Origin: SIG455 sp045659025
GTDB lineage: Bacteria; Bacillota; Clostridia; UMGS1810
Direction: 5' to 3'
Length of the DNA: 64,000 nucleotides
NCBI GenBank assembly: GCA_045659025.1
Contig: JAZOWA010000009.1
Location: 1-64,000, forward strand
Shown: positions 8,479 through 17,421 of the stretch, piece by piece
Layout of the letters: the number at the start of each line of letters is the position of its first letter
How positions within the stretch are numbered: position 1 is the first letter of the stretch
The notes under the pieces: generated by a model
The model's database searches: none
Seen by the model: only the letters and a program-made list of their open reading frames with translations
Told to the model about the DNA's origin: nothing
Program-made: the position numbers and the translations under genes

Positions 8479-8868
8479 TCACACTCTTCTTCTCTTAGGC
8501 GGTCTGCAACCGTTGTGAGGAATAGGTGTTACGTCTTTAATCATACTAACTTCCAAACCGGCTGTCTGCAATGCGCGGATTGCAGCTTCTCTACCGGCAC
8601 CGGGACCTTTTACATAAACCTCAACGGTTTTAAGACCATGCTCCATTGCAGCCTTTGCAGCTGTTTCTGCAGCCATCTGTGAAGCAAAAGGTGTGCTCTT
8701 TCTGGAGCCACGGAAACCAAGACCACCGGATGAAGCCCATGAAAGTGCATTACCGGCTGTGTCGGTGATGGTTACGATTGTGTTATTGAAAGTAGAGGCG
8801 ATATGAGCTGCTCCACGTTCAATATTTTTCTTTTCGCGTCTTTTGCGAGTTCTTTTTGGTTGAGCCAA
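8479..8868 (-). CDS. rpsK: 30S ribosomal protein S11
   Basis: 129 residues with the family segments HIASTFNNTIVTITD and ending GCRPPKRRRV. Part of the small-subunit platform. Sits in the standard order rpsM-rpsK-rpsD-rpoA. Confidence 0.97.
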   Translation of the reverse strand: MAQPKRTRKRREKKNIERGAAHIASTFNNTIVTITDTAGNALSWASSGGLGFRGSRKSTPFASQMAAETAAKAAMEHGLKTVEVYVKGPGAGREAAIRALQTAGLEVSMIKDVTPIPHNGCRPPKRRRV

Positions 8869-8884
8869 TTCTTATCCCTCCCTA

Positions 8885-9253
8885 TTATTTCTTCTTACCA
8901 GCGATGGTTCTCTTGGGACCTTTTCTGGTACGTGCGTTGTTCTTTGTGTTCTGACCTCTTACGGGCAAACCGCGTCTATGACGAAGACCACGGTAGCAAC
9001 CGATTTCGATAAGTCTCTTTATATCAAGAGCTGTCTGTCTGCGGAGGTCACCCTCTACAGTGTAATCTCTGTCGATGATCTCTCTGAGCTTTGCTACCTC
9101 GTCATCGGTGAGATCTTTAACTCTTGTATCCGGATTAACTCCGGCTTCAGCTAAAATCTTCTTTGAGCTGGGAAGGCCGATACCGAAAATGTAGGTAAGA
9201 CCAATTTCAACTCTTTTTTCCTTTGGTAAGTCAACACTTGCTATTCTAGCCAT
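8885..9253 (-). CDS. rpsM: 30S ribosomal protein S13
   Basis: 122 residues, beginning MARIASVDLPKEKRVEIGLTY, with the H2TH region (YIFGIG) and the basic tail RHRRGLPVRGQNTKNNARTR that contacts tRNA and 16S rRNA in the head. The 156-base gap to rpmJ upstream has an AT-rich stretch with a small hairpin (ATAACC-TTGT-GGTTAT) but no promoter I would defend. Confidence 0.97.
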   Translation of the reverse strand: MARIASVDLPKEKRVEIGLTYIFGIGLPSSKKILAEAGVNPDTRVKDLTDDEVAKLREIIDRDYTVEGDLRRQTALDIKRLIEIGCYRGLRHRRGLPVRGQNTKNNARTRKGPKRTIAGKKK

Positions 9254-9409
9254 TGAATTTTCACACCTCCTGTGAATTTGTGTTATGCAAAATTAATTGC
9301 TGTTTATTTTTCCTTGTATATTTTAATAACCACAAGGTTATAAAGTACAAAGTGCTTTATACAGCCGCCCCTGTAAGCTATAAACAATACCTAAATCCCT
9401 AAACAAGGA

Positions 9410-9523
9410 TTAACCCTGTCTCTGTTTGTGCTTGGGATTTTCGCATATAACCATGATGTTACCTTTTCTCTTGATGATTTTGCATTTTTCGCAAATCGGT
9501 TTAACAGATGGTCTTACTTTCAT
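9410..9523 (-). CDS. rpmJ: 50S ribosomal protein L36 (zinc form)
   Basis: A 37-residue gene found by reading the gap between infA and rpsM on the reverse strand. It starts MKVRPSVKPICEKC and has the zinc-binding pattern C-x2-C-x12-C-x4-H expected of the cysteine-containing form of L36. An AGGT-type site precedes ATG 9523. The location directly after infA is the conserved one. Confidence 0.95.
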   Translation of the reverse strand: MKVRPSVKPICEKCKIIKRKGNIMVICENPKHKQRQG

Positions 9524-9554
9524 AATACATACCTCCATTTAATTTTATCGTGAA

Positions 9555-9773
9555 TTATTTTGCCCTCCAAGTGATACGACCTTTTGTAAGGTCATAGGGT
9601 GACAATTCTACCGTTACCTTATCACCGGGCAGTATTCTGATAAAATTCATTCTGAGTTTGCCCGAAATATGAGCAAGAACCCTGTGCCCGTTTTCAAATT
9701 CTACCTGAAACATTGCATTGGGCAGTGCTTCTATGACTGTACCCTCAAGTTCCAAAACATCTTCTTTAGCCAA
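9555..9773 (-). CDS. infA: Translation initiation factor IF-1 (TTG start)
   Basis: 72 residues, the standard IF-1 length, when read from TTG 9773: the S1/OB-fold sequence LAKEDVLELEGTVIEALPNA follows directly. GGGAGGT lies 7 bases upstream of this TTG and no ATG is available nearby, so a TTG start is well supported. IF-1 occupies the ribosomal A site during initiation. Confidence 0.95.
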   Translation of the reverse strand: MAKEDVLELEGTVIEALPNAMFQVEFENGHRVLAHISGKLRMNFIRILPGDKVTVELSPYDLTKGRITWRAK

Positions 9774-9786
9774 GAATAAAACCTCC

Positions 9787-10062
9787 CTATTCTTTTCTGT
9801 CTGAGTTGACCGACCTGAAATCTGAGATGATTTTACGAATCGCCTTATTACCTGCATCCGATACAAGCGGGATAGCCACCGCATCTGATACCGAGATTAT
9901 ATGGCGTACGTTCTTTCTCTTGGGATTATCAAGCCGTCTGTTTTTGCCGTCGCACAAGTACACAAAACGTTCATCACAGGAAAGCACTATGAAGTACTTA
10001 TCCTTATCTCTGCCGTTTAATGACTGCACGATCTCTCCGGGGTGAAATTGCAATTTCATCAC
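9787..10062 (-). CDS. KOW-domain RNA-binding protein
   Basis: 91 residues, starting with the KOW-like segment FHPGEIVQSLNGRDKDKYFIV. Small KOW proteins of this kind are usual between map and infA in Clostridia and resemble L14e/L19e-type ribosome-associated proteins; the exact role is unknown. Two adjacent starts are possible, GTG 10062 and ATG 10059, both very close to AGAGG; the map stop codon ends at 10065. Confidence 0.8.
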   Translation of the reverse strand: MMKLQFHPGEIVQSLNGRDKDKYFIVLSCDERFVYLCDGKNRRLDNPKRKNVRHIISVSDAVAIPLVSDAGNKAIRKIISDFRSVNSDRKE

Positions 10063-10064
10063 CT

Positions 10065-10811
10065 CTACATATCAGTAAGCAACTCCGCCTCACCGTCAGT
10101 AACCAGAATGGTGTTCTCATAATGAGCTGACAGCGAACCGTCTGCGGTGATAACCGTCCAACCGTCTTTCAACGTGTTGGTGGCGTATGCGCCCTGGTTA
10201 ACCATTGGCTCTATAGCAAGGGTCATTCCTTTTACAAGGCGGACACCGTGTCCGGCTTTGCCGTGATTGGGTATCTCGGGATCCTCGTGGAGTGATTTGC
10301 CTATGCCGTGTCCGCAATAGTTCCTCACAATACTGTATCCGTTTTTCTCAACGTATTCCTGAATAGCTGCCGATACAGTGAAAAGTCGTTCACCGTGGCG
10401 GGCAAACTTGATGCCTTCAAAAAAGCTCTGCTTCGTCACATCCATAAGGCGTTGTGCTTCAGCTGAAATCTCTCCTACTGCATAGGTCCTGCACGCATCT
10501 CCGTGGTACCCGTCAAAACAAGCTCCGATATCAAGGCTGATTATATCGCCTTCATAAAGCCTGGTGTCGCCGGGGATTCCGTGAATAACCACGTTATTTA
10601 CGGAAGCACAGATGCTTCCCGGAAAGCCGTTGTAATTCAGGAAAGAGGGTTTAGCCCCTTGACTTAATATGAATTCTCTTGCAATTGTATCAAGTTCTTT
10701 TGTAGTAATACCGGCTTTGACATAAGACTTAAGTGTCTCAAGCGTATCGTATACGATTTTACCTGCGCGTCGCATCTTGGCAACCTCTGCAGGGGATTTA
10801 ATGTAAATCAT
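10065..10811 (-). CDS. map: Methionine aminopeptidase, type I
   Basis: 248 residues. Removes the initiator methionine from nascent proteins with a dinuclear metal site. Visible ligands and motifs: NVVIHGIPGD (catalytic His), DIGACFDGYHGDACRT (two Asp ligands), YCGHGIGKSLHEDPEIPN (His ligand) and AIEPMV (Glu ligand). The position between adk and infA is conserved in Firmicutes. Confidence 0.97.
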   Translation of the reverse strand: MIYIKSPAEVAKMRRAGKIVYDTLETLKSYVKAGITTKELDTIAREFILSQGAKPSFLNYNGFPGSICASVNNVVIHGIPGDTRLYEGDIISLDIGACFDGYHGDACRTYAVGEISAEAQRLMDVTKQSFFEGIKFARHGERLFTVSAAIQEYVEKNGYSIVRNYCGHGIGKSLHEDPEIPNHGKAGHGVRLVKGMTLAIEPMVNQGAYATNTLKDGWTVITADGSLSAHYENTILVTDGEAELLTDM

Positions 10812-10829
10812 CCTGATCGCGCTCCTGTC

Positions 10830-11471
10830 TTAGTCCTGTTTATGTCCTAAAGCCGCAAGCAGCTCTGCCGTGGTATCTGATATACTCTCTTTACCGTGGA
10901 TTGTGATGAGCTTACCGCTGTCTTTGTAGTAGTTCTTCAAAGGCTCGGTCTGCTTGTGATACACCGCAAGACGTTTTGATATGGTCTCGGGGGTGTCATC
11001 CTCACGGGTGATAAGATTACCACCACATTTCTCACATATCTCACCCTTTGATGAGGGCTTATTCACGATATGATAGGGAGTAGCACATACCGCGCACTCT
11101 CGACGCCCTGTAAGACGCTCTATGATTGCCTCGTCAGACACCTCTATGGAAATAACCTTGTACGAGCCATCGCTATTTCTGTCAAAGGCCTCTGCCTGAG
11201 GAATGGTGCGGGGAAAGCCGTCTAAAATGAAACCGTTCTTGCAGTCGGGCATTGAAAGCCTTTCTTCTAACATACGAATTATCATATCATCGGGAACGAG
11301 CTGTCCTTTATCGATGAATTTCTTAGCTTCAATGCCTGTCTGCGTTTCATCTTTAATTGCATGTCTTATCATTGCACCTGTTGATATAGCGGGAATGGAA
11401 AAGGTCTGCTCAAGGACCTGTGCCTGAGTACCTTTGCCTGCGCCTGGTGCTCCTAAAATAATGAGTTTCAT
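10830..11471 (-). CDS. adk: Adenylate kinase (zinc-lid form)
   Basis: 213 residues. Interconverts AMP + ATP and 2 ADP. The P-loop GAPGAGKGT is at residues 7-15, the AMP-binding region TGAMIRHAI follows, and the long lid contains four cysteines (CAVC and CEKC), marking the zinc-binding type typical of Gram-positives. Lies between secY and map as usual. Confidence 0.97.
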   Translation of the reverse strand: MKLIILGAPGAGKGTQAQVLEQTFSIPAISTGAMIRHAIKDETQTGIEAKKFIDKGQLVPDDMIIRMLEERLSMPDCKNGFILDGFPRTIPQAEAFDRNSDGSYKVISIEVSDEAIIERLTGRRECAVCATPYHIVNKPSSKGEICEKCGGNLITREDDTPETISKRLAVYHKQTEPLKNYYKDSGKLITIHGKESISDTTAELLAALGHKQD

Positions 11472-11495
11472 ATCAACACCTACAAACTAATTTGA

Positions 11496-12749
11496 TTATT
11501 CAAGAAATCCCTTATAATGACGCATAATCATCTGTGACTCAATCTGCTTAACAGTTTCAAGTGCTACGCCGACCATAATCAAGAGTGATGTGCCGCCGAT
11601 GGATATTGAAAAACCAACGAATCTGCCGAGTACCAAAGGCAATGCAGCGATGATACCGAGGAACAGTGCTCCTGTAAGTGTGATCTTTGACAAAATTCTG
11701 GTGATGTATTCACTGGTGGGTTTGCCGGGACGAATACCGGGAACAAAACCGCCGTTCTTCTTCATGTTATTTGCAATCTCAATAGGATCAAACTGGATTG
11801 AGGTGTAGAAATATGTGAAGAAGATGATGAGGAGCAGATACAAACCAATGTATACCCATGAGCCGGGTGTCAAGAATGACCAGAAGCCTGTGGGCTGTGA
11901 ACCAAACAAAGCCATAATGGTTGAGGGGAATGACATTATCGACATAGCGAAGATAATCGGGATTACACCTGCCATTGAAACCTTGATCGGAATATGGGTG
12001 CTCTGTCCGCCGTACATCTTACGGCCTACCATACGTTTTGCATACTGAACGGGGATACGTCTTTCTGCATCGTTGATGAATACTACAAATACTACCATGG
12101 CGATTGCCAAAACAGCAATTATCAAAATTGCCCAGATGTTGATGGCGCCTGCCATAAAGTTGTTGTAAAGGCCACGTACTGTTGTGGGCAAGCCCGCAAC
12201 GATACCGCCGAAGATGATCATTGAAATACCGTTTCCGATACCGTTCTCTGTAATCTTCTCACCGAGCCACATAAGAAATGCTGTACCTGCGGTGAAAGTA
12301 GCAACTACAGTAAAGTAGGACCAGATACCGGGTGCTTCAACTGCGCCCTTGATACCGAAGTACAAACCTGTCGCCTGAATAAGAGCGAGGATGATTGTAC
12401 CGTAACGTGTCCAGGATGCTATCTTCTTTCTGCCTTCCTCGCCTTCCTTGGACATACGTTCAAGGGTGGGGATTGCAACTGTCAACAACTGAAGGATAAT
12501 TGAACTGTTGATGTAGGGGGTAATACCCATTGCAAAGATGGTTGCATTTGAGAACGCACCACCGGAGAATGAATCCATAAGTGCAAAAAGGTTGTCACCG
12601 TTGCCTACGAGCTCTTTAAGTGCTGCAGCGTTAAGACCGGGAACGGGAATGAATGTACCGAGTCTGAATACTGCGAGCATCAAAAGTGTGAAAAGCATTT
12701 TCTTTCTTAAATCAGGGATTTTCCATGCATCTCTAATTGTATGAAACAC
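11496..12749 (-). CDS. secY: Preprotein translocase subunit SecY (GTG start)
   Basis: 417 residues with ten hydrophobic segments; the channel of the Sec machinery. Family marks include LGTFIPVPG near residue 30, the plug-region GGAFSNATIFAMGITPYIN, and the cytoplasmic loop GRKMYGGQSTHIP. The GTG start at 12749 abuts the rplO stop at 12750 and has AGAGG 8 bases upstream. Its partner SecG is encoded elsewhere in the window (48850). Confidence 0.97.
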   Translation of the reverse strand: MFHTIRDAWKIPDLRKKMLFTLLMLAVFRLGTFIPVPGLNAAALKELVGNGDNLFALMDSFSGGAFSNATIFAMGITPYINSSIILQLLTVAIPTLERMSKEGEEGRKKIASWTRYGTIILALIQATGLYFGIKGAVEAPGIWSYFTVVATFTAGTAFLMWLGEKITENGIGNGISMIIFGGIVAGLPTTVRGLYNNFMAGAINIWAILIIAVLAIAMVVFVVFINDAERRIPVQYAKRMVGRKMYGGQSTHIPIKVSMAGVIPIIFAMSIMSFPSTIMALFGSQPTGFWSFLTPGSWVYIGLYLLLIIFFTYFYTSIQFDPIEIANNMKKNGGFVPGIRPGKPTSEYITRILSKITLTGALFLGIIAALPLVLGRFVGFSISIGGTSLLIMVGVALETVKQIESQMIMRHYKGFLE

Positions 12750-13190
12750 TTATATCACCTCTGCCTTTCCACCGGCAGCTTCAATTTTCTCCTTGGCGCT
12801 GGCGGTGAATTTTTTAGCCTGAATGGTAATCTTCTTCTCAAGTGTACCATTTCCCAAAACTTTAATTCCGTCGCATGCTTTCTTGATAACGCCTGCTTCT
12901 TTTAAGGCTTTAGCGTCAACTACTGCGCCATCTTCGAAAATATTAAAATCGGAAACCTTGACTTCCGCATAGTTTGTTGCAAAAATGTTTGTAAAACCGC
13001 GCTTGGGAAGACGTCTGTAAATAGGCATCTGTCCACCTTCGAAGCCGAGTCTTACGCCACCGCCTGAGCGAGCGTTCTGACCCTTGTGTCCGCGACCGGA
13101 TGTTTTGCCGGCACCGGAACCGTGGCCTCTTCCTACTCTCTTAGCGTCCTTTGTACTGCCGGCGCTGGGAGCAAGTTCATATAATTTCAT
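12750..13190 (-). CDS. rplO: 50S ribosomal protein L15
   Basis: 146 residues, beginning MKLYELAPSAGSTK, with the glycine/arginine-rich extension VGRGHGSGAGKTSGRGHKGQ that threads into 23S rRNA. ATG 13190 is chosen over GTG 13199 because AAGGAGG lies 8 bases before it. Confidence 0.97.
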   Translation of the reverse strand: MKLYELAPSAGSTKDAKRVGRGHGSGAGKTSGRGHKGQNARSGGGVRLGFEGGQMPIYRRLPKRGFTNIFATNYAEVKVSDFNIFEDGAVVDAKALKEAGVIKKACDGIKVLGNGTLEKKITIQAKKFTASAKEKIEAAGGKAEVI

Positions 13191-13206
13191 GCAAGGCACC
13201 TCCTTT

Positions 13207-13386
13207 TTATATTTCTTCTACCTTTACTAAGTGGTTCACTTTCTTGATCATACCTCTGATCTGGGGTGTGTCAGCGTGAACTTTTTCGCTTCTGATTTTA
13301 GTTAAGCCCAAAGCAGCAACTGTAGCGATCTGATCTTTCTTGCTGCCAATGATGCTCTTTGTTAAAGTAACTTTCAAATTAGCCAT
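13207..13386 (-). CDS. rpmD: 50S ribosomal protein L30
   Basis: A 59-residue gene read from the gap between rplO and rpsE: MANLKVTLTKSIIGSKKDQI at the start and TPQIRGMIKKVNHLVKVEEI at the end are typical L30. AGGGAGG precedes ATG 13386. Confidence 0.95.
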   Translation of the reverse strand: MANLKVTLTKSIIGSKKDQIATVAALGLTKIRSEKVHADTPQIRGMIKKVNHLVKVEEI

Positions 13387-13426
13387 TTAACTTTCCCTCC
13401 TAAATATTTTCAATGCTGAATCGTAA

Positions 13427-13927
13427 TTAACCTAACAATTCTTCTACGGTCTTGCCTCTGAGTTTTGCAACCTCTTCAGCTACCATAAGACTCTTAAGGC
13501 CTTCGATTGTCGCATTTACCATATTACGGGGATTGTTGCTGCGAAGTGACTTTGTTCTGATGTCACGGATGCCGGCAAGCTCCAATACAGCTCTTACACC
13601 GCCGCCCGCGATAACACCGGTACCTTCGCCTGCGGGCTTGAGCAATACTCTGCCTGCACCAAACTCACCGATTACCTCGTGAGGAATTGTGGTATTTACC
13701 ATGGGAACAGAAATCATGTTCTTCTTAGCGTCGTCGATAGCTTTTCTTACAGCATCGGGAATCTCTGCTGCTTTACCGGTACCTGCGCCTACGTGGCCGT
13801 TACCGTCACCAACTACCATCAATACGCTGAAACGCATTGTTCTGCCGCCCTTTACAGTTTTGGCAACACGATTGATGTCGACAATCTTTTCCTGTAAATC
13901 CAATGTACTTGCATCTATTCTTTCCAT
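13427..13927 (-). CDS. rpsE: 30S ribosomal protein S5
   Basis: 166 residues. MERIDASTLDLQEKIVDINR opens the protein; the double-stranded RNA-binding domain contains GGRTMRFSVLMVVGDGNGHVG and the C-terminal half GVIAGGGVRAVLELAGI. ATG 13927 is used; the AAGGAGGT site is 13 bases away, a little far, and TTG 13939 is too close to it to be likely. Confidence 0.95.
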   Translation of the reverse strand: MERIDASTLDLQEKIVDINRVAKTVKGGRTMRFSVLMVVGDGNGHVGAGTGKAAEIPDAVRKAIDDAKKNMISVPMVNTTIPHEVIGEFGAGRVLLKPAGEGTGVIAGGGVRAVLELAGIRDIRTKSLRSNNPRNMVNATIEGLKSLMVAEEVAKLRGKTVEELLG

Positions 13928-13949
13928 AAAACTGGCCAAACCTCCTTTT

Positions 13950-14318
13950 TTAGAAATCTAATCCGCCTTCTCTTGCTCCGGCGGCGAGCTCTGCTACTCT
14001 ACCGTGATAGATATATCCGCCACGATCGAAAACTACCTGCTTAATGCCTTTCTCGATAGCTTTCTTAGCAACTGCCAAACCAACCTGTTTTGCAGCTTCT
14101 TTGTTACCACCATTGGAAATGTTTGCTTTTACATCAGCATCCAAGGTTGAAGCTGAAACCAAAGTAACACCGGCAGTATCATCAATGATCTGTGCGTATA
14201 TATTGCTGGAGCTTCTGAATACGTTCAGTCTGGGACGTTCAGCAGTACCGCTTACTGTGTTTCTTACGCGGTAGTGTCTTTTGATTCTCTGATCGTTACT
14301 GCTCTTTTTATTAATCAT
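13950..14318 (-). CDS. rplR: 50S ribosomal protein L18
   Basis: 122 residues, binding 5S rRNA. Markers: RHYRVRNTVSGTAERPRLNV and the C-terminal VVFDRGGYIYHGRV. ATG 14318 has AAAGGAG 7 bases upstream; ATG 14324 is only one base from it and is rejected. The 105-base gap to rplF upstream contains a 7-bp hairpin (14354-14371) without a U-run. Confidence 0.96.
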   Translation of the reverse strand: MINKKSSNDQRIKRHYRVRNTVSGTAERPRLNVFRSSSNIYAQIIDDTAGVTLVSASTLDADVKANISNGGNKEAAKQVGLAVAKKAIEKGIKQVVFDRGGYIYHGRVAELAAGAREGGLDF

Positions 14319-14423
14319 GACCATACTCCTTTCTAAAAAGTAAAACTGTATGTCCGTTTGAATACAAACGGGATTAGCTCTTTCAGAATACGAAAGCCAA
14401 ACTGCATATTAAGAAATACTGAA

Positions 14424-14969
14424 TTATTTCTTACCGCCTGTCTTACCTTCTTTTCTTCTGATATGCTCGTCAGCATATTTGATACCTTTGCCCTTGTAGG
14501 GTTCGGGGGGACGTTTCTCACGAATCTGTGCTGCGATCTGTCCTACGATCTGTTTGTCAATACCTTTTACGATAATTGTGTTGGCATCGGGTGCCTCCAA
14601 TGTATAATCGTCAGTATCTTCAAACTCTACAGGATGTGAAAAGCCCAGGTTAAGAGTTAATTTCTTTCCTGCTTTAGCGCAACGATAACCTACACCGTTG
14701 ATCTCGAGCTTCTTCTCGAAACCATCTGTAACACCTACAACCATGTTGCTTAAAAGTGTTCTTGTGAGGCCGTGGAAAGATCTGTTTTCCTTTTTATCGT
14801 TAGGTCTGGTCACCAGAATCTGTGAACCTTCCTGTGCTATGCTGATTTCCTTACGGAATTTCTTTGTCAAAGTACCCTTGGGGCCTTTAACTACTACCTC
14901 GTTCTCGGGGCTGATCTTAACCTCAACACCTGCGGGAACGTTGATAGGCATATTTCCTATTCTTGACAA
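14424..14969 (-). CDS. rplF: 50S ribosomal protein L6
   Basis: 181 residues with two tandem L6 folds; MSRIGNMPINVPAGVEV at the start and the signature PEPYKGKGIKYADEHIRRKEGK at the end (contacts the sarcin-ricin region). Standard spc-operon position. Confidence 0.97.
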   Translation of the reverse strand: MSRIGNMPINVPAGVEVKISPENEVVVKGPKGTLTKKFRKEISIAQEGSQILVTRPNDKKENRSFHGLTRTLLSNMVVGVTDGFEKKLEINGVGYRCAKAGKKLTLNLGFSHPVEFEDTDDYTLEAPDANTIIVKGIDKQIVGQIAAQIREKRPPEPYKGKGIKYADEHIRRKEGKTGGKK

Positions 14970-14991
14970 TTATCTCACCTCCTGAAAGTTA

Positions 14992-15390
14992 TTACCAAAT
15001 GAATGCTAATACTTCGCCACCTACATTTTCACTTCTTGCTTTCTTGTCGGTCATAATACCTTTTGAAGTGGAAACAATAGCGATACCGAGACCTCTTAAT
15101 ACTCTCGGAAGCTCTTCTTTACTTGCATATACTCTCAAACCGGGTTTAGAAATTCTTTTAAGTCCTGTAATAACTGCTTTCTTATTGGGACCGTATTTAA
15201 GAGTAACTTTTATAATGCCTTGCAGTCCGTCCTCTATAACTTCGTAACCTGCAATATAACCTTCTTCAAGCAAAATCTTAGCGATCTCAATCTTCATCTT
15301 GGATGAAGGGATGCTTACTGTTTCGTGCTTGGAAGAATTCGCGTTTCTGATACGTGTGAGCATATCAGCAATCGGATCTGTTATCTGCAT
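14992..15390 (-). CDS. rpsH: 30S ribosomal protein S8
   Basis: 132 residues, beginning MQITDPIADMLTRIRNAN, with the C-terminal signature STSKGIMTDKKAR. Binds helix 21 of 16S rRNA; in E. coli it is the spc-operon autoregulator. Confidence 0.97.
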   Translation of the reverse strand: MQITDPIADMLTRIRNANSSKHETVSIPSSKMKIEIAKILLEEGYIAGYEVIEDGLQGIIKVTLKYGPNKKAVITGLKRISKPGLRVYASKEELPRVLRGLGIAIVSTSKGIMTDKKARSENVGGEVLAFIW

Positions 15391-15441
15391 TTTGCTACCT
15401 CCTTATTTGTAGTCTGTAGTTCTATATTATTTCGTCCGGTA

Positions 15442-15627
15442 TTACCAGCTTGCTTTTCTGACACCGGGAATCTGACCCTTGTAAGCCAACTCTCTGAAGC
15501 AGATACGGCATACGCCATATCTTCTCAGGTAAGCGTGGGGTCTGCCGCAGATTTTGCATCTGTTGTATTCTCTTGTGGAGAACTTCTGCTTTTTCTGCTG
15601 CTTTAATATCATTGCTTTTTTAGCCAT
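15442..15627 (-). CDS. rpsN: 30S ribosomal protein S14, zinc (type Z) form
   Basis: 61 residues with the zinc-binding CxxC pairs CKIC and CRIC, marking the short zinc form (rpsZ type). Ends with the conserved PGVRKASW. Confidence 0.97.
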   Translation of the reverse strand: MAKKAMILKQQKKQKFSTREYNRCKICGRPHAYLRRYGVCRICFRELAYKGQIPGVRKASW

Positions 15628-15643
15628 GTATTGTTACCTCCCC

Positions 15644-16186
15644 TCAAGCCTTTACAAACGGTGCACCCATGAGTTTAAGAAGCTCTCTTGCTTCCTCGTC
15701 TGTGTGTGCTGTTGTAACGAATATAATATCCATACCTCTGATTTTGTCTATCTTATCATAGTCAATTTCCGGGAATATGAGCTGCTCTTTGATACCGAGT
15801 GCATAGTTGCCGCGGCCGTCAAAAGAGTTTGCGCTGATACCGTGGAAGTCTCTTACACGGGGAAGAGCAACTGAAAACAGTCTGTCCATGAATTCGTACA
15901 TTTTCTCATTTCTGAGTGTAACTTTGCAGCCGATGTTCATGCCTTCTCTGAGCTTGAAGTTAGCAACAGATTTCTTTGCCTTTGTAACGATAGGCTTCTG
16001 ACCTGTAATCGCTGCAAGATCAGAAACAGCAGCTTCGAGTGCTTTTGCATTATCCTTTGCTTCGCCAACGCCGATGTTTACAACGATCTTGTCGAACTTG
16101 GGAATCTGCATAGGGCTTTTGTAGCCGAACTTTTCCATCAAAGCACTTCTTACTTCGTTTTCATACTTTTCTTTGAATCTTGCCAT
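15644..16186 (-). CDS. rplE: 50S ribosomal protein L5
   Basis: 180 residues, binding 5S rRNA and the P-site tRNA. Markers: KFDKIVVNIGVGEA, GQKPIVTKAKKSVANFKLR and RVRDFHGIS. ATG 16186 (MARFKEKYENEV) has GGAGG 10 bases upstream; the frame remains open to 16207 but that stretch contains the ribosome binding site. Confidence 0.97.
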   Translation of the reverse strand: MARFKEKYENEVRSALMEKFGYKSPMQIPKFDKIVVNIGVGEAKDNAKALEAAVSDLAAITGQKPIVTKAKKSVANFKLREGMNIGCKVTLRNEKMYEFMDRLFSVALPRVRDFHGISANSFDGRGNYALGIKEQLIFPEIDYDKIDKIRGMDIIFVTTAHTDEEARELLKLMGAPFVKA

Positions 16187-16214
16187 TGCCGAAAATCCTC
16201 CTCTCAATCAAAAA

Positions 16215-16541
16215 TTATTTCTCAATTGTTTCTAAACAGTTTTTGCACATTCTTACCTTGGAACCGTCATCGAGTAATTTGTAACCGATACGGGTGGGTT
16301 TGCCGCATGAAGAGCAGATGTGCATAACCTTGCATGCATAAATGGCAGCTTCCTGCTTAATGATACCGCTCTGTTCACCCTGTTTACGGGGGCTAACATG
16401 CTTGGTAGCCATATTAACACCTTCAACGATTACTTTTCTTGAAGCGGCGTCAACAGATAAAACTTTGCCTTTTTTACCTTTATCTTTACCGGAGATAACT
16501 ACTACGTTATCGCCTTTTTTAATGCCTACTCTGTTTTTCAT
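16215..16541 (-). CDS. rplX: 50S ribosomal protein L24
   Basis: 108 residues with the KOW motif KKGDNVVVISGKDKGKKGKV at the N-terminus and a C-terminal CSSC / CKNC pair, a zinc-ribbon-like feature seen in many clostridial L24 proteins. An early 23S assembly initiator. Confidence 0.96.
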   Translation of the reverse strand: MKNRVGIKKGDNVVVISGKDKGKKGKVLSVDAASRKVIVEGVNMATKHVSPRKQGEQSGIIKQEAAIYACKVMHICSSCGKPTRIGYKLLDDGSKVRMCKNCLETIEK

Positions 16542-16555
16542 TTATCGACACCTCC

Positions 16556-16924
16556 TTAAAGTACTTCCGGTGCGAGTGACAATATCTTCATGTACTCTTT
16601 CTCACGAAGCTCTCTGGCGATGGGGCCAAAGATACGAGTACCTGTAGGGTTTTTATCATCTCTTATAATTACAGCTGCATTCTCATCAAATTTGATGTAT
16701 GTTCCGTCGGATCTTCTGAGTCCTTTAACACTTCTTACTACAACTGCTTTTACAACGTCACCTTTTTTAACAACACCGCCGGGTGTTGCTTTTTTAACTG
16801 ATGCTACCACTACGTCGCCAATGTTGGCATACTTTCTGCGGCTTCCGCCCAAAACTCTGATACACATCAATTCTTTTGCACCTGTATTATCGGCAACTTT
16901 CAATAAAGTTTGCTGTTGTATCAC
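16556..16924 (-). CDS. rplN: 50S ribosomal protein L14
   Basis: 122 residues. MIQQQTLLKVADNTGAKELM at the start and RIFGPIARELREKEYMKI near the end are diagnostic. Lies at the subunit interface. Confidence 0.97.
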   Translation of the reverse strand: MIQQQTLLKVADNTGAKELMCIRVLGGSRRKYANIGDVVVASVKKATPGGVVKKGDVVKAVVVRSVKGLRRSDGTYIKFDENAAVIIRDDKNPTGTRIFGPIARELREKEYMKILSLAPEVL

Positions 16925-16950
16925 TTAAACTCTCTCCTTCCATTAAAAGA

Positions 16951-17205
16951 TTACTGAGCTTTTTCGGTAACTTCAACCAATCTCCATCTCTTATCCTTTG
17001 AAATCGGTCTTGTTTCCATAACCTTTACCTTATCGCCCACTTTAGCCACCTGCTGTTCATCATGAGCTTTAAGTTTGTAGGTTCTCTTAACGATTTTACC
17101 GTAAAGCGGATGTTTTACGTTATATTCAATAGCAACTACGATGGTTTTGTCCATCTTATCGCTTACAACTTTACCTATACGGGTTTTTCTGTAATTGCGT
17201 TCCAT
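16951..17205 (-). CDS. rpsQ: 30S ribosomal protein S17
   Basis: 84 residues, an OB-fold primary 16S-binding protein. RKTRIGKVVSDKMDKTIVV and VMETRPISKDKRW are characteristic. Confidence 0.97.
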   Translation of the reverse strand: MERNYRKTRIGKVVSDKMDKTIVVAIEYNVKHPLYGKIVKRTYKLKAHDEQQVAKVGDKVKVMETRPISKDKRWRLVEVTEKAQ

Positions 17206-17226
17206 CTAACTTTTCCTCCTCTCTTA

Positions 17227-17421
17227 TTAAACAGTTAATTCTCTTTCGCGAAGGATTGTCTTTACTCTTGCAATTGTACGCTTAACGTCTGTTATTCTCT
17301 GAGGGTTCTCCAGCTGATTTGTAGCGTTCTGGAATCTGAGGTTGAACAATTCAGCTTTGAGTTCATCCAACTTCTGAGTCAACTCTACGTCAGTAAAATC
17401 TCTGATTTCATTAACCTTCAT
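17227..17421 (-). CDS. rpmC: 50S ribosomal protein L29
   Basis: 64 residues forming two helices at the tunnel exit. Markers: LFNLRFQNATNQLENPQRI and RVKTILRERE. Its start overlaps the rplP stop by 11 bases, so the two are translationally coupled. Confidence 0.97.
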   Translation of the reverse strand: MKVNEIRDFTDVELTQKLDELKAELFNLRFQNATNQLENPQRITDVKRTIARVKTILRERELTV

